A stretch of 41,481 nucleotides of DNA from a virus. Within the stretch, counting starts at the first letter, position 1. Each line of letters opens with the position of its first letter. Positions 15,871 to 23,693 of the stretch are shown one piece after another. The stretch is from the IMG/VR virus record IMGVR_UViG_3300036865_000018, positions 1-41,481 of that record, one strand, 5' to 3'. The notes below the pieces were generated by a model. That model was not told the DNA's origin and searched no databases. It saw nothing but the letters and a program-made list of their open reading frames with translations. The position numbers and the translations under genes are program-made.

Positions 15871-16657
15871 TGGCCGTCAGCCTCGCCAACACCTGATTCG
15901 TCTGATTCATCAGCGCGTCGATGGAGCTCTGCTGCTGAGTTGCCCCGGCGGCAATATTGCCCGCTTGCCCACCAGAAGACGCAAGGGCCTGAGCGCCACT
16001 CGTCAGGCCCTGAATTCCGAGGCTCTGCTCTTGTTGCAAGTAAGCAGCCTCCATTGCCTTTGCTTGCTCTTCAATATACGCGGCCCACTGCGTCATCGCC
16101 TGCGAGTTACCCTGACCCGAGCGCGCCATGTAGTCCTTCGCCTGCGCGAGCGCCCCTTGTTTCCACTCGTCAATCTTCGCCTGGATCGCGGGAGGAATCT
16201 GCCCGCCTGCGGCCTGCTGCAATTGTTGCGAGCCGAATTGCGTGAGCGGAGCCGCCGCCGCCGCCGTCTGCCCCGCCGTCTGCTCCTGCAACCGCTGGGC
16301 GCGCTTCTGAATCGCCGCCTGATCCGCCGCAGTCCTCGCGCCCTGAATCCCGGAGGCGATGCCCATGCCAGCGGTGGCGAGGCCGGCGAGGGGAAGGAGG
16401 GGCTTGGCGACGTCGGCGACGGGCTGGAGCGCGCCGCTCACGCCTTTGCCGATCCCGCCCGCCACGTCCTTCACGCCAGAGGTCAACGCATCGAAGCCGC
16501 TCGGCTGCGGTGTACTTACATCAGGTACATTGAAGTCGAAGCCTGACGTGGCTGCCGGGCCGAGGTTGAGCCCCGCGCCGAACGCCGGGCCGGTCGTCTC
16601 AGGGGCGGTCAGCGAGAGCGAGGACGCGATGTCACCGAAGCCGAAATCATCAGCCAT
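15860..16657 (-). CDS. Putative internal virion/ejection protein (265 aa)
   Basis: The N-terminal half is Gly/Pro/Ala-rich with a hydrophobic stretch (PLLPLAGLATAGMGIASGI, about 85-105). The C-terminal half is helical and Gln/Ala-rich (IQKRAQRLQEQTAGQTAAAA). A hydrophobic segment plus a Gln-rich coiled coil is typical of podovirus ejection proteins that insert into the membrane at infection. No signal peptide. Inferred from composition and gene order. Confidence 0.55.
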   Translation of the reverse strand: MADDFGFGDIASSLSLTAPETTGPAFGAGLNLGPAATSGFDFNVPDVSTPQPSGFDALTSGVKDVAGGIGKGVSGALQPVADVAKPLLPLAGLATAGMGIASGIQGARTAADQAAIQKRAQRLQEQTAGQTAAAAAPLTQFGSQQLQQAAGGQIPPAIQAKIDEWKQGALAQAKDYMARSGQGNSQAMTQWAAYIEEQAKAMEAAYLQQEQSLGIQGLTSGAQALASSGGQAGNIAAGATQQQSSIDALMNQTNQVLARLTASAA

Positions 16658-16666
16658 AGTCGCCCC

Positions 16667-17011
16667 CTATGATAGTCCAGCCGCCTTGCGAATGCGCTCC
16701 AGATCCTCGGCCACGATAAAGGTGAACGACGCGAACTCGCTCGGGTCGCGAAGGTCGAACTCGCTATAGCTCCCCGGCCCTGCGATCCCCAGGGCGTCGG
16801 TCTCACTCTGCGTCTGCTTCGTCAAGGCGTCCAGCCACGCCGCATCCCCGCCGTTCGCATTCCCGATGGGCAGGAGCTTGACTCCCGTGCCCGTGTTCCG
16901 CGCGATCGTCTGCGCGAGCGCCGCGTGGTAGAGCGCCAGAATCCCCACCATATCGTTGAACGCGGTACGGTTGCGGAAGGGCGTGGACGCGAGGAGGCTT
17001 GGCGCCAGCAT
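16667..17011 (-). CDS. Hypothetical protein, virion-associated (114 aa)
   Basis: Starts with one-base overlap (TGATG) on the upstream gene. The product has LALYHAALAQTIARNTGTGV and an acidic C-terminus (EFDLRDPSEFASFTFIVAEDLER). No signal peptide. It lies between two internal-virion-type proteins. No family recognised. Confidence 0.6.
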   Translation of the reverse strand: MLAPSLLASTPFRNRTAFNDMVGILALYHAALAQTIARNTGTGVKLLPIGNANGGDAAWLDALTKQTQSETDALGIAGPGSYSEFDLRDPSEFASFTFIVAEDLERIRKAAGLS

Positions 17012-18105
17012 CAGTAGGGTCCGCCCGGCCCGGAGGCGCCTTCCGCAGCCATCCCGCCGCCTTGACCTTGGCCCTCGCCCGATGGCGCGGTAGCCCCTTG
17101 TCCGGTCCCGGCCTCCACATCCGGTGAAATGGTCGGCGCCTGAGGCCCGCCAAAGATTGATTGCGCGAGATCCCCGAGTGTCATGGAGTGACCTGTCGGC
17201 TGCCCGAGGGCATTGGAGATGGTCCCGGACGAGTCGATCGAGAATCCGCTCCCGAGGGACGTCGAGCCGCCATATCCGGCGCCGGGACCGATGCTCGTGC
17301 CAGGCGCGGAGAAGGCAAAACTGCTCGTATTCGCCGCAATCTCGTCGGCCAACGAGTTGAGTTGCCCAAGCGCCTGCTCGGCGATCTGCGGGTCGGGGTC
17401 CACGAGGCCCTGCGAGAGGGTCGCGATCTGCGTGTCGTTGGTCTGGACCCCGAAGGCGTTGAGGAAGCCGTTGATGACGGCTGGGAGCGAGATCACGGCA
17501 TTCGCGAGCCCGAGGGCGCCGACGAGGGAGGGCGCGACGAGCCCGATCAGATTGAGGCCGGTCTTGAAGCCGCCTTGATTGAGCGCTTGACCGAGGACGC
17601 TATTCGACACGGTGTCGATCGCGGTATTCCCGGTCGGGCTGATCGTGGCACTCAGGTTGCCGAGGGGACCGAGTGAGATATTGGCGCTGGGGGAGCTAGG
17701 CGTGCCGAAGGTGTGCCCCCCAACGCTCCCGAATCCGCCTTCTGGCCCGACCCCGAGGCTCGCGACCGAGGACCCGAGACCGGGCCCTCCGATACCGGCG
17801 GCTGGACCGCCCCCGAAGTCGCCAGCGGAGCCCCCCGCTGAGCCCGCCTCATTGCCCCCGAGTTGCGAGGCGAGGTCGGCGAAGGTAGTCTCACCTACCG
17901 GGCCGCTCGTTTGGGGCTGGAGCGGCCCCTGGAAGGCCCTGCCGATGGCTGTGGTGGGCGGTGCGGCCCCTCCGGGTGCGGGTCCAGCGCCCGAGGGGAG
18001 GGCGGGCTGGCCCCGGAACGCAGTCGGAGATCGGACCCCGAGGTAGTCGAGGCTCGTGCCCTCTTGGGTGACCCCCTGATCCTGAACTCCGAGGGCGTCA
18101 GGCAC
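17011..18105 (-). CDS. Gly/Ser-rich protein with hydrophobic core, ejection-protein-like (364 aa)
   Basis: GTG 18105 gives a 364-residue product. The first third is low-complexity Gly/Pro/Ser. A hydrophobic middle (GLNLIGLVAPSLVGALGLAN then VISLPAVINGFLNAFGV, about 185-220) could span a membrane. A short helical part and a Gly-rich tail follow. It lies between the lysis cassette and the other internal-virion candidates. Probably an ejected membrane-active protein; this is inference. Confidence 0.5.
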   Translation of the reverse strand: MPDALGVQDQGVTQEGTSLDYLGVRSPTAFRGQPALPSGAGPAPGGAAPPTTAIGRAFQGPLQPQTSGPVGETTFADLASQLGGNEAGSAGGSAGDFGGGPAAGIGGPGLGSSVASLGVGPEGGFGSVGGHTFGTPSSPSANISLGPLGNLSATISPTGNTAIDTVSNSVLGQALNQGGFKTGLNLIGLVAPSLVGALGLANAVISLPAVINGFLNAFGVQTNDTQIATLSQGLVDPDPQIAEQALGQLNSLADEIAANTSSFAFSAPGTSIGPGAGYGGSTSLGSGFSIDSSGTISNALGQPTGHSMTLGDLAQSIFGGPQAPTISPDVEAGTGQGATAPSGEGQGQGGGMAAEGASGPGGPY

Positions 18106-18113
18106 CTATCCCC

Positions 18114-18335
18114 CTATTTGACGCTCCCCGCGCCACGCAGCAACGTGTCCAGCGCCCCGAAGAAGGCCCGGTCATCATGCTCGCCAAGCCTCCGGGCCTT
18201 GGCGTCCGACGCCTTGAGATCCACGCAGTTCTGATACCGCTCACCCTCGGGATTCTCGGCAACATACACACATGGTTTCGTCGTCGCGCACCCCGCCAAG
18301 AGCACCAGCGCCACGATTCCAGGAACGGTCTTCAT
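18114..18335 (-). CDS. Small lipoprotein, o-spanin-like candidate (73 aa)
   Basis: MKTVPGIVALVLLAGCATTK is a lipoprotein signal with lipobox LAGC. The mature part is short and charged, with two further cysteines. ATG 18335 has a GGGGGAG SD about 8 nt upstream. It follows the lysozyme and a holin-like gene, so it may be an outer-membrane spanin (Rz1-like) for the last lysis step. No matching i-spanin is obvious. Confidence 0.6.
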   Translation of the reverse strand: MKTVPGIVALVLLAGCATTKPCVYVAENPEGERYQNCVDLKASDAKARRLGEHDDRAFFGALDTLLRGAGSVK

Positions 18336-18359
18336 GGTCGTCTCCCCCCGCGACCATTA

Positions 18360-18554
18360 TCACCCATCCCGGTCGTGGCCGTTGATCAGGTTCTTGACGC
18401 TCTGGATCTCGGCGTGCGTCGCGCCCGCGACCAGCGTGGCGTGCTCGGCGGCGATCTTCGCCTTGCGACTCGTCCACCAGGCGAGGATTGAAAAGATCGT
18501 GACGGAGACGTAGTAGAGGATCGCGGCGAGGGCAACGAGGCGATCCAGAGTCAC
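18360..18554 (-). CDS. Holin-like single-pass membrane protein (64 aa)
   Basis: GTG 18554 overlaps the lysozyme stop (GTGA). The product has one hydrophobic helix (LVALAAILYYVSVTIFSILA) followed by a positively charged, helical C-terminal tail (SRKAKIAAEHA). Position directly after the lysozyme fits a holin or i-spanin-like role. The longer ORF reaching 18770 is the lysozyme antiframe and was rejected. Confidence 0.6.
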   Translation of the reverse strand: MTLDRLVALAAILYYVSVTIFSILAWWTSRKAKIAAEHATLVAGATHAEIQSVKNLINGHDRDG

Positions 18555-18976
18555 CACGTCCCGCTCACCATATGCCGTTCCAGCCGGATCGCCCGGTCCC
18601 CGACCTGCCTCGCCCATTTCGAGTCCCGCATCGCATCCGCCGCGCGCTCCCAATTCTGGGCGCGGATCGCGGAAATCATGTCGTGAAACCCGAGCAGCCC
18701 GTCCACGCCGAGGTTGAAGGCCATGTTCATCAGGACTGTGAACCGCACCGGGTCGAGGCCCGTCAGCCACGGAAGGGCCGAGACCAGCTCGCGCTCCTTG
18801 GCGGCAATGTCATCGTCCCGGATCACGTCGATGGCGTGGTCGCTCAGCGGCGTGGATTCTAGGTTGTGTCCGACGCCGACCGTCCAGACCCCGCGTGAGT
18901 CCTGATAGGCGCGGTTCTTCCGGCCCTCGTCCCGTTCGAGTTGCGCGATCAGGTGCAGGCGCGTGAGATCGTCCAT
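18551..18976 (-). CDS. Phage lysozyme (GH24, T4-lysozyme family)
   Basis: 141 residues. The start of the fold matches T4 lysozyme: a catalytic Glu in LERDEGRKNRAY, an Asp nine residues later (QDSRG) and a Thr/Gly strand (VWTVGVGHNL). Together they give the E-x8-D-x5-T arrangement. It continues with helices carrying NMAFNLG and ends RLERHMVSGTW. It cleaves peptidoglycan glycan strands during lysis. There is no signal peptide, so it needs a holin. It begins at ATG 18976, overlapping the upstream stop (TAATG). Confidence 0.9.
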   Translation of the reverse strand: MDDLTRLHLIAQLERDEGRKNRAYQDSRGVWTVGVGHNLESTPLSDHAIDVIRDDDIAAKERELVSALPWLTGLDPVRFTVLMNMAFNLGVDGLLGFHDMISAIRAQNWERAADAMRDSKWARQVGDRAIRLERHMVSGTW

Positions 18977-19200
18977 TAGCGTTCCTGCCCCTTCTCCATC
19001 GCGTCCTTCATCTGATCCAGCAGCTCCTCGGTGGTAAATCCGCGCTCCTCGCATTCGCTTGTCTTGCCCACGTCAGCGACGGCTGCGCGCGCTTGCTCGC
19101 AGGTGCCGCGCGAGATCCAGAAATTGACCGGGTGCGCCAAGTCCGGGTGCCCCGAGCGCAAGAGGAGGTAGAAGGTCCAGAACAGGCACTTAAGGATCAT
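18976..19200 (-). CDS. Small secreted or membrane-anchored protein in the lysis cassette (74 aa)
   Basis: The N-terminus MILKCLFWTFYLLLRSG is hydrophobic and could be an anchor or signal. The rest is charged and helical at the end (TTEELLDQMKDAMEKGQ) with two cysteines (GTCEQ, SECEE). It overlaps the upstream gene by 4 nt (ATGA). A spanin-like or lysis-regulatory role is possible. Confidence 0.5.
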   Translation of the reverse strand: MILKCLFWTFYLLLRSGHPDLAHPVNFWISRGTCEQARAAVADVGKTSECEERGFTTEELLDQMKDAMEKGQER

Positions 19201-19448
19201 CCGAAGAGCAGCTCATCAAGGACTTTGGTCATCTCCTCATCAGTCGCGCCGGTCTTGTGCTTGATCCAAGCGACGACGTCGAACCGACCGAGCCGCTTAT
19301 AGAACTCGTACTCCTCGACTCCGCAGATATAGGTGCTCGGCCGATCAGCGACCCTATCGGCCTCGGCGATCGCCTTCCGCAGATCAGCGACCGTGAACGG
19401 CTTCGTTGAGGGTCTGATCGCCGATGACCACCAGTCACTATTACTCAT
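19197..19448 (-). CDS. Hypothetical protein (83 aa)
   Basis: A soluble, mixed helix/strand protein (FTVADLRKAIAEADRVADRP, GVEEYEFYKRLGRFDVVAWI). It lies between the tail-fibre gene and the lysis cassette and ends in an ATGA overlap. No family recognised. Confidence 0.6.
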   Translation of the reverse strand: MSNSDWWSSAIRPSTKPFTVADLRKAIAEADRVADRPSTYICGVEEYEFYKRLGRFDVVAWIKHKTGATDEEMTKVLDELLFG

Positions 19449-20543
19449 CTAGTTCCTCAACGGGTCGTACCACCCCACCGTGACGATCCGGAGCACGTCC
19501 GAAGCCCCCGATGCCACCGTGCGGAAGCGATACGCCTGCGCGGTGTTCGTCCACACCCACGTCTGGCCGCCCATGTGCGCGGGCGTCGCCAATCCGGTCT
19601 GCGCGGCGGTGGTCAGCGGAGTCGCGGTGTTGCTCGGGGCGAGGTCCGCGTCCGAGAGCGCGGAGATGTAGATCGGCAGATTCGCGGTGGACCCGTTCTC
19701 CAGCGAGACGTTCAAGAGCGCCTGCGTCACGACGCCGTTGGGGGTTGTCGCCGTCGCCGTGACCGCCGCCGCCGGGCTCCCCGGATTCGTCTGGTTCACG
19801 TTGAGGGCGCTCGGCGTGGCCCACGTGAACCAGAAGACCGCGCGCTGCGTGAAGAAATTGATGGCGACCGACGCGTCCGTGAGGATCGAGCCCAGCCGCC
19901 GCTTCTTCGTGTAGTTGGTCGGCATCACGGGCGCCGTGGCGCTGGCGCTGCACAGCACGTCCACGTTGCCGGTGTCGGTGCGCTGGATCAGAAAGACCGA
20001 GTACCATGTGCTCGCGGCGACGGTGCCCGTGTCGAGACACCCCGCCGCCGTGCCCGCCACCCATGTCGCCGTGGTTTTCGTGAACGCGGAGGGGAGGATC
20101 ATCATCACGCGCGCGGTGATTGTCGCGTCGTCGCTGGACGCGCCCCCCGCCGCGATGCCGATGGTGGACGACGGATTGGTCACGCCGTTGGAGAGCGTCA
20201 ACCCCGTGAACTGCTCCGCGAGGGCGCCTTGCACGGAGCCCGCGACCTGCGTCCACGCGGAGCCGGTGTCGTTGTAGAGGGTGCCGCCGTTCAGATTGGT
20301 GGCGAAGTACCATCGGCCCTTGACCCCGGCGGCCGGGCGATTCGCCGAGAGGTCTTGCGTGATCTCCCGATTGTTGATGTAGTCCCGCACGGCGTTGAAG
20401 GTCGTGTCAAAGAGCGAGAGGTTCTGCGTGGACGGACCCGCGAGGTTGCCGAAGACGACCGGGATCGTCAGCGTGCCGGTAGACTCGGCGGCCACCGGGA
20501 GGAGGATCAGGAGCGCGAGGGCGAGAGCAACGTAGCGCCTCAT
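19449..20543 (-). CDS. Tail-fibre-like protein with signal peptide (364 aa)
   Basis: The start at 20543 (ATGA overlap) gives MRRYVALALALLILLPVAAE, a Sec signal peptide. The next segment, about 25-100 (IPVVFGNLAGPS, SLFDTTFNAVRDYIN, AGVKGRWYFATNLNGGTLY), matches the common N-terminal part of phage tail fibre/collar proteins. The rest is beta-rich, ending VLRIVTVGWYDPLRN. I see no chaperone or enzyme domain. It probably binds the host receptor. A signal peptide on a tail fibre is unusual. Confidence 0.7.
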   Translation of the reverse strand: MRRYVALALALLILLPVAAESTGTLTIPVVFGNLAGPSTQNLSLFDTTFNAVRDYINNREITQDLSANRPAAGVKGRWYFATNLNGGTLYNDTGSAWTQVAGSVQGALAEQFTGLTLSNGVTNPSSTIGIAAGGASSDDATITARVMMILPSAFTKTTATWVAGTAAGCLDTGTVAASTWYSVFLIQRTDTGNVDVLCSASATAPVMPTNYTKKRRLGSILTDASVAINFFTQRAVFWFTWATPSALNVNQTNPGSPAAAVTATATTPNGVVTQALLNVSLENGSTANLPIYISALSDADLAPSNTATPLTTAAQTGLATPAHMGGQTWVWTNTAQAYRFRTVASGASDVLRIVTVGWYDPLRN

Positions 20544-20731
20544 GGGGACTTCTCCTCCAGATCCCAGCAGCGCATCTGCGTCTCTGAGCATTCGCACGCG
20601 ATTCCGGGGATGGGCAAGAAGTCCGGAGCCTTGGTGAGCACGCAGCTATACCACCGTGTCTCCTGCTGCCGAGTGGTCGGCGCACATCCCGCCGAGATGA
20701 TGATAAGCGCGAGGGCGAGGTAGCGGGTCAT
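20540..20731 (-). CDS. Small lipoprotein (63 aa)
   Basis: MTRYLALALIIISAGCAPTT shows a lipoprotein signal with lipobox SAGC. The mature part contains four more cysteines (YSC, IACECS, MRCW), probably disulfide-bonded. Both ends overlap neighbours by 4 nt. Possible roles: spanin partner, superinfection exclusion or periplasmic factor. Function not shown. Confidence 0.6.
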   Translation of the reverse strand: MTRYLALALIIISAGCAPTTRQQETRWYSCVLTKAPDFLPIPGIACECSETQMRCWDLEEKSP

Positions 20732-20964
20732 CGTGTCCGAGCCCGGATATCACGCTCAATCACTTGAGCTTCGGCGATCCTACTCCGCGTCTCATCCGTA
20801 TCAGGACATAGAAGTCCTAGGCCGATGGCACGAGACCGAGCGATGTTCGCGCACGCCTCGCGCTCATGTTGCATCGCCAGCGCGACCGCCTTTTTCAGGG
20901 CCCGCGCATGCTCGGCCCTCGTGTACGCGAGCATATCGTTCTGTGCCTGCTCGGGCGTAATCAT
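20728..20964 (-). CDS. Small EREAC/IRAR-motif protein (78 aa)
   Basis: A helical protein with HEREACANIARSRAIG in the middle and VIERDIRARTR at the end. The EREAC...IRAR pattern is frequent in small phage proteins and occurs twice more in this window (39401-39646, 39669-39938). Starts and ends with 4-nt overlaps. Function unknown. Confidence 0.6.
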   Translation of the reverse strand: MITPEQAQNDMLAYTRAEHARALKKAVALAMQHEREACANIARSRAIGLGLLCPDTDETRSRIAEAQVIERDIRARTR

Positions 20965-22496
20965 GGCGTGATCCAGTCCTCGTCGGGGGTCTTGGTGTAC
21001 TGGAGCTGCACGGCTTGGATCAAGTAGGGCGGGTCATTCCCTGTAATCGTGAAGCCGATGTAATGCCCCCACATATTGGACACCTCCCGGCTGAGTATCA
21101 TACCCTGACCGGCCCACGCGATGGGCTGCCCCGCGTTGTTCGCCCACGAGATGACCTGGCCCGCCGCGTTCACCCAGGTGATCGGCGCCGTGGTCTGGAG
21201 GTTTGCCACCTCGGTCGCGCTCGTCTCGTTCTCGATGACCATTTGTGGGGAGACCGGGAAGGACGCCTGAAACTCCAGGCCGCTCGCCAGCACGGTCTTG
21301 ACGGTCGTCGCCAGCCCGAAGTCCGAGAGGCGCCATTGCACCTTGTACGGGACGGCCTGCGATGCGGGCGCCCCGAACAACTGAAAGACGTGCGTGCCGT
21401 CTGTGGCCCACGCCTGCGCCTGCCCATTCACGAGCACATCGGTGATCCAGGTCACGGCGCCCTGCGACGCGAAGCACCACTTCCCGCCCGTGAACAGGAG
21501 GAGGAGCGGGATCGGTCCCGGCCCCGCGATGGAGGACTGCCCCGTGTACGTCACGCGGAAGATCAGGCAGAGGAGGTTCTGCACGACGGCGACCGCCGCC
21601 GACGCCTCCTGATGGTTGATGACGATATTCGGGAACAGCCCATCGAGCTTTTCGCTGATCTTCTGTGGCGTGACCCCCGAGAGCGCGTAGGCCCCGAACG
21701 GGGCCAGGAACGCGAGCGCCCGGAAGTAGCCGGTGACCGAGTGCTGGGCATTCGACCCGAGGTTGGTCACGATGTTCGTCAGGGAGAAGGTCGTCACCGT
21801 AGGCCCGGTCGTCGTCACGATGTTCGCCAGCGCCTCGACCGCGCCGTCGCCGACGAGCCACAACTGCTCCAGGGCCGACACCGCCGCGTTGATGTTGCCG
21901 GGAAAGGCTTCATCCGAGAGCACGGTGCTGGTCGCGCCGTTCGTCGGGTTGAAGTCGTTGAAGGTGTTGGGCGAGGTGAGCTTGATCGTGCGCCCGCTCA
22001 CGACGACTGCGCGCCCCTGAAAGACCGCGAGGGCGGTGCCGGTCTGCGCGGCGTCGATCACCGTGAAGGTCGCCCCGTCCCAGGACATATAGCCCGTGTT
22101 GGGATCGAGGATCAGGACCGTCGTCCCGCGCCAGACCGTGACATGACAGGCGCCCGCCCCCGCCGTCACCGCACCGGCCCCCGAGATCACCGTCGCGACG
22201 CCGCCGACCGTGAGTTGGGTGAGCGACCCGTCCAGCCCGACGACGATGAAGATCGGCGAACCGTTGAGGGTCAGGCCCCAGAGCGTGGAGATGCCTTGGG
22301 CGAACGTGGCGATGGGTGCCCCGGGGCCGTTGAGAATCTGAATCGCGCCCGCGCCGATGGTCATCGCGTTCTCGAGCCAGGCGAACTCGTCATCCCCGAT
22401 GGCGACGCGGGAGTCCGTGAGGTTGACGCCTTTCCACTGGCGAAACTGGACGGTCTTTTGCTGGGGCGGTTTCCGCTGCCCGGCCCGGCCGCCCAT
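20961..22496 (-). CDS. Tail nozzle/stabilisation protein candidate (P22 gp10 / T7 gp12-like)
   Basis: 511 residues, no signal peptide. The N-terminus KGVNLTDSRVAIGDDEFAWL fits the start of podovirus nozzle and packaged-DNA-stabilisation proteins, which form beta-propeller-like rings. The rest is repeated beta strands (IFIVVGLDGSL, VTVWRGTTVLILDPNTGYMS, YALSGVTPQKISEKL). It follows the adaptor-like gene, matching the adaptor-nozzle order of podoviruses. It closes and extends the short tail tube. Assigned from pattern and order only. Confidence 0.6.
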   Translation of the reverse strand: MGGRAGQRKPPQQKTVQFRQWKGVNLTDSRVAIGDDEFAWLENAMTIGAGAIQILNGPGAPIATFAQGISTLWGLTLNGSPIFIVVGLDGSLTQLTVGGVATVISGAGAVTAGAGACHVTVWRGTTVLILDPNTGYMSWDGATFTVIDAAQTGTALAVFQGRAVVVSGRTIKLTSPNTFNDFNPTNGATSTVLSDEAFPGNINAAVSALEQLWLVGDGAVEALANIVTTTGPTVTTFSLTNIVTNLGSNAQHSVTGYFRALAFLAPFGAYALSGVTPQKISEKLDGLFPNIVINHQEASAAVAVVQNLLCLIFRVTYTGQSSIAGPGPIPLLLLFTGGKWCFASQGAVTWITDVLVNGQAQAWATDGTHVFQLFGAPASQAVPYKVQWRLSDFGLATTVKTVLASGLEFQASFPVSPQMVIENETSATEVANLQTTAPITWVNAAGQVISWANNAGQPIAWAGQGMILSREVSNMWGHYIGFTITGNDPPYLIQAVQLQYTKTPDEDWITP

Positions 22497-22497
22497 G

Positions 22498-22593
22498 CTA
22501 GGATGTCACCGGCTCGCCGAGAACCGAAAGATCATCGGAAGGCCCGGGCGTCGGTTCAATTCCGGACAGGCCGTGCTCGGCGAGCCCCCTCAT
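22498..22593 (-). CDS. Possible tiny protein between adaptor and nozzle (31 aa)
   Basis: ATG 22593 overlaps the adaptor stop (ATGA) and the frame closes with TAG one base before the nozzle start. The peptide (MRGLAEHGLSGIEPTPGPSD...) is short and shows no known motif. The spacing fits a real coupled gene, but the region also holds an 11-bp inverted repeat. Confidence 0.35.
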   Translation of the reverse strand: MRGLAEHGLSGIEPTPGPSDDLSVLGEPVTS

Positions 22594-23693
22594 CGCATCA
22601 TCTGCAAGCCGGTGTACTGATTCGGCACCCGGCCCACGCGCGCATTGGTCGCGATCCCCAACTGCTGCTCGTAGCGCGTCAGGAACTCTTGCGCCTCGTC
22701 GTCCTTCTGCATGTTCATCTTCGCGAGATACGCGGCGTAGTACGGCACCGGCTGCGTGTAGGGATACGGCAGCACGTCGGTGTCGGTGAGGTTGATGAGC
22801 GGCGAGGAGTAGACCGCGCAATCCCATTCAGTCGTGAACGCCGTGTTCGGTGTCGGCCCGAAGATCACCGTGGAGGGGCCGAAGCGCGCGAACGCCTCGG
22901 GGATCGCGGTGTAGGTCGTCCACGGGCGATATTTCATGTCCAGTTCGGTCTTCGGGAGGTTCTGCAAAAGGATGCGCGTCGCCCCGAAAAAGAGATTAAT
23001 CGAATACAGATCGAACGCCTGCCCGTTGCCGACCTGGGCGAGCGTGTAGGTGCCGGTCCCGGGCGTGAGCACGAAGGTCAGGAGTTGCCGGTTGGCGCCC
23101 GTGTCAATGTCGCGGCGTCGGATCGCCCGGTTGATGTAATTCGCCTTCTGCTGCGGATTCGTGTTGCTCCAGAAGCGATTGTTCGGGTCGTGCAGGAGAT
23201 CGTTGAGCTCGTCGAGATAGTCCGCGAGCGAGACGGTGCCCACAGTCGGTGTGAACACGAACCAATCGACATTGCCACCGCCCGGCGGCGCGGGGTTGGC
23301 GAAGTTGATCGTGAATCCGCCCGCCGTCTTGTTGACCACATCGCCGCCCGTCACCCAACTCGCGGACCAGGCGACCTGATAGCTGGCCGGGAGGGACGCG
23401 GCGGGGACGATGGCAGCCGTTGCGATCCCCGCCGCGACCGCCTGCGTGGCCCCCGAGAGCGCGGTGGTCGTCGGGAGCGCGGTATCGTTGACGAGCCAGT
23501 CGAACGTCGAGCCGCCTGCGGGCGCGGGGTTGGCGAAGTTGACGGTGAAGCCCGCTGCCGTCTTGGCGGTGACGTCGTAGCCCGTCACCCAGCCCGGCGA
23601 GATGCCGACCTGATAGGTGCCGCTGAAGACGCCGACGACGTTCGCCGTCGCCACGCCCGCACCGATCGCTTGCGTCGCGCCCTTAACGGACAA
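22590..23693 (-). CDS. Head-tail adaptor with two N-terminal beta-sandwich repeats (367 aa)
   Basis: The N-terminal 155 residues are two copies of a beta-sandwich unit (GATQA..AG.ATA, YQV..S..WVTG.DV..KTA.GFT.NFANPAP.GG, then DWLV/DWFV). From about 155, LADYLDELNDLLHDPNNRFW and QQKANYINRAIRRRDIDTG resemble podovirus head-tail adaptors (gp4/gp11-like), which plug onto the portal. No signal peptide. The start is probably TTG 23693, overlapping the previous gene by 11 nt. The same beta unit ends the previous protein, so a frameshift join is possible. Confidence 0.6.
   Translation of the reverse strand: MSVKGATQAIGAGVATANVVGVFSGTYQVGISPGWVTGYDVTAKTAAGFTVNFANPAPAGGSTFDWLVNDTALPTTTALSGATQAVAAGIATAAIVPAASLPASYQVAWSASWVTGGDVVNKTAGGFTINFANPAPPGGGNVDWFVFTPTVGTVSLADYLDELNDLLHDPNNRFWSNTNPQQKANYINRAIRRRDIDTGANRQLLTFVLTPGTGTYTLAQVGNGQAFDLYSINLFFGATRILLQNLPKTELDMKYRPWTTYTAIPEAFARFGPSTVIFGPTPNTAFTTEWDCAVYSSPLINLTDTDVLPYPYTQPVPYYAAYLAKMNMQKDDEAQEFLTRYEQQLGIATNARVGRVPNQYTGLQMMR
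23229..23693. repeat. Two beta-sandwich repeat units in the adaptor gene
   Basis: Two coding units of about 75-78 codons are homologous to each other and to the last 70 codons of the gene just upstream, so three tandem units cross a gene boundary. Confidence 0.65.

Noticed and set aside
19441-20313. 290-codon minus-strand ORF with Arg/His-rich sequence
   Set aside because: It is the shadow frame of the tail-fibre gene; its composition (HRRG, RRRD runs) is typical of antiframe reading in GC-rich DNA.
22498-22593. Inverted repeat GGCTCGCCGAG/CTCGGCGAGCC with a TTCAATT inside, spaced like a tRNA
   Set aside because: The 76-base span and T-loop-like heptamer look tRNA-like, but the TTCAATT is too far from the 3' stem and no D-arm or anticodon stem pairs.
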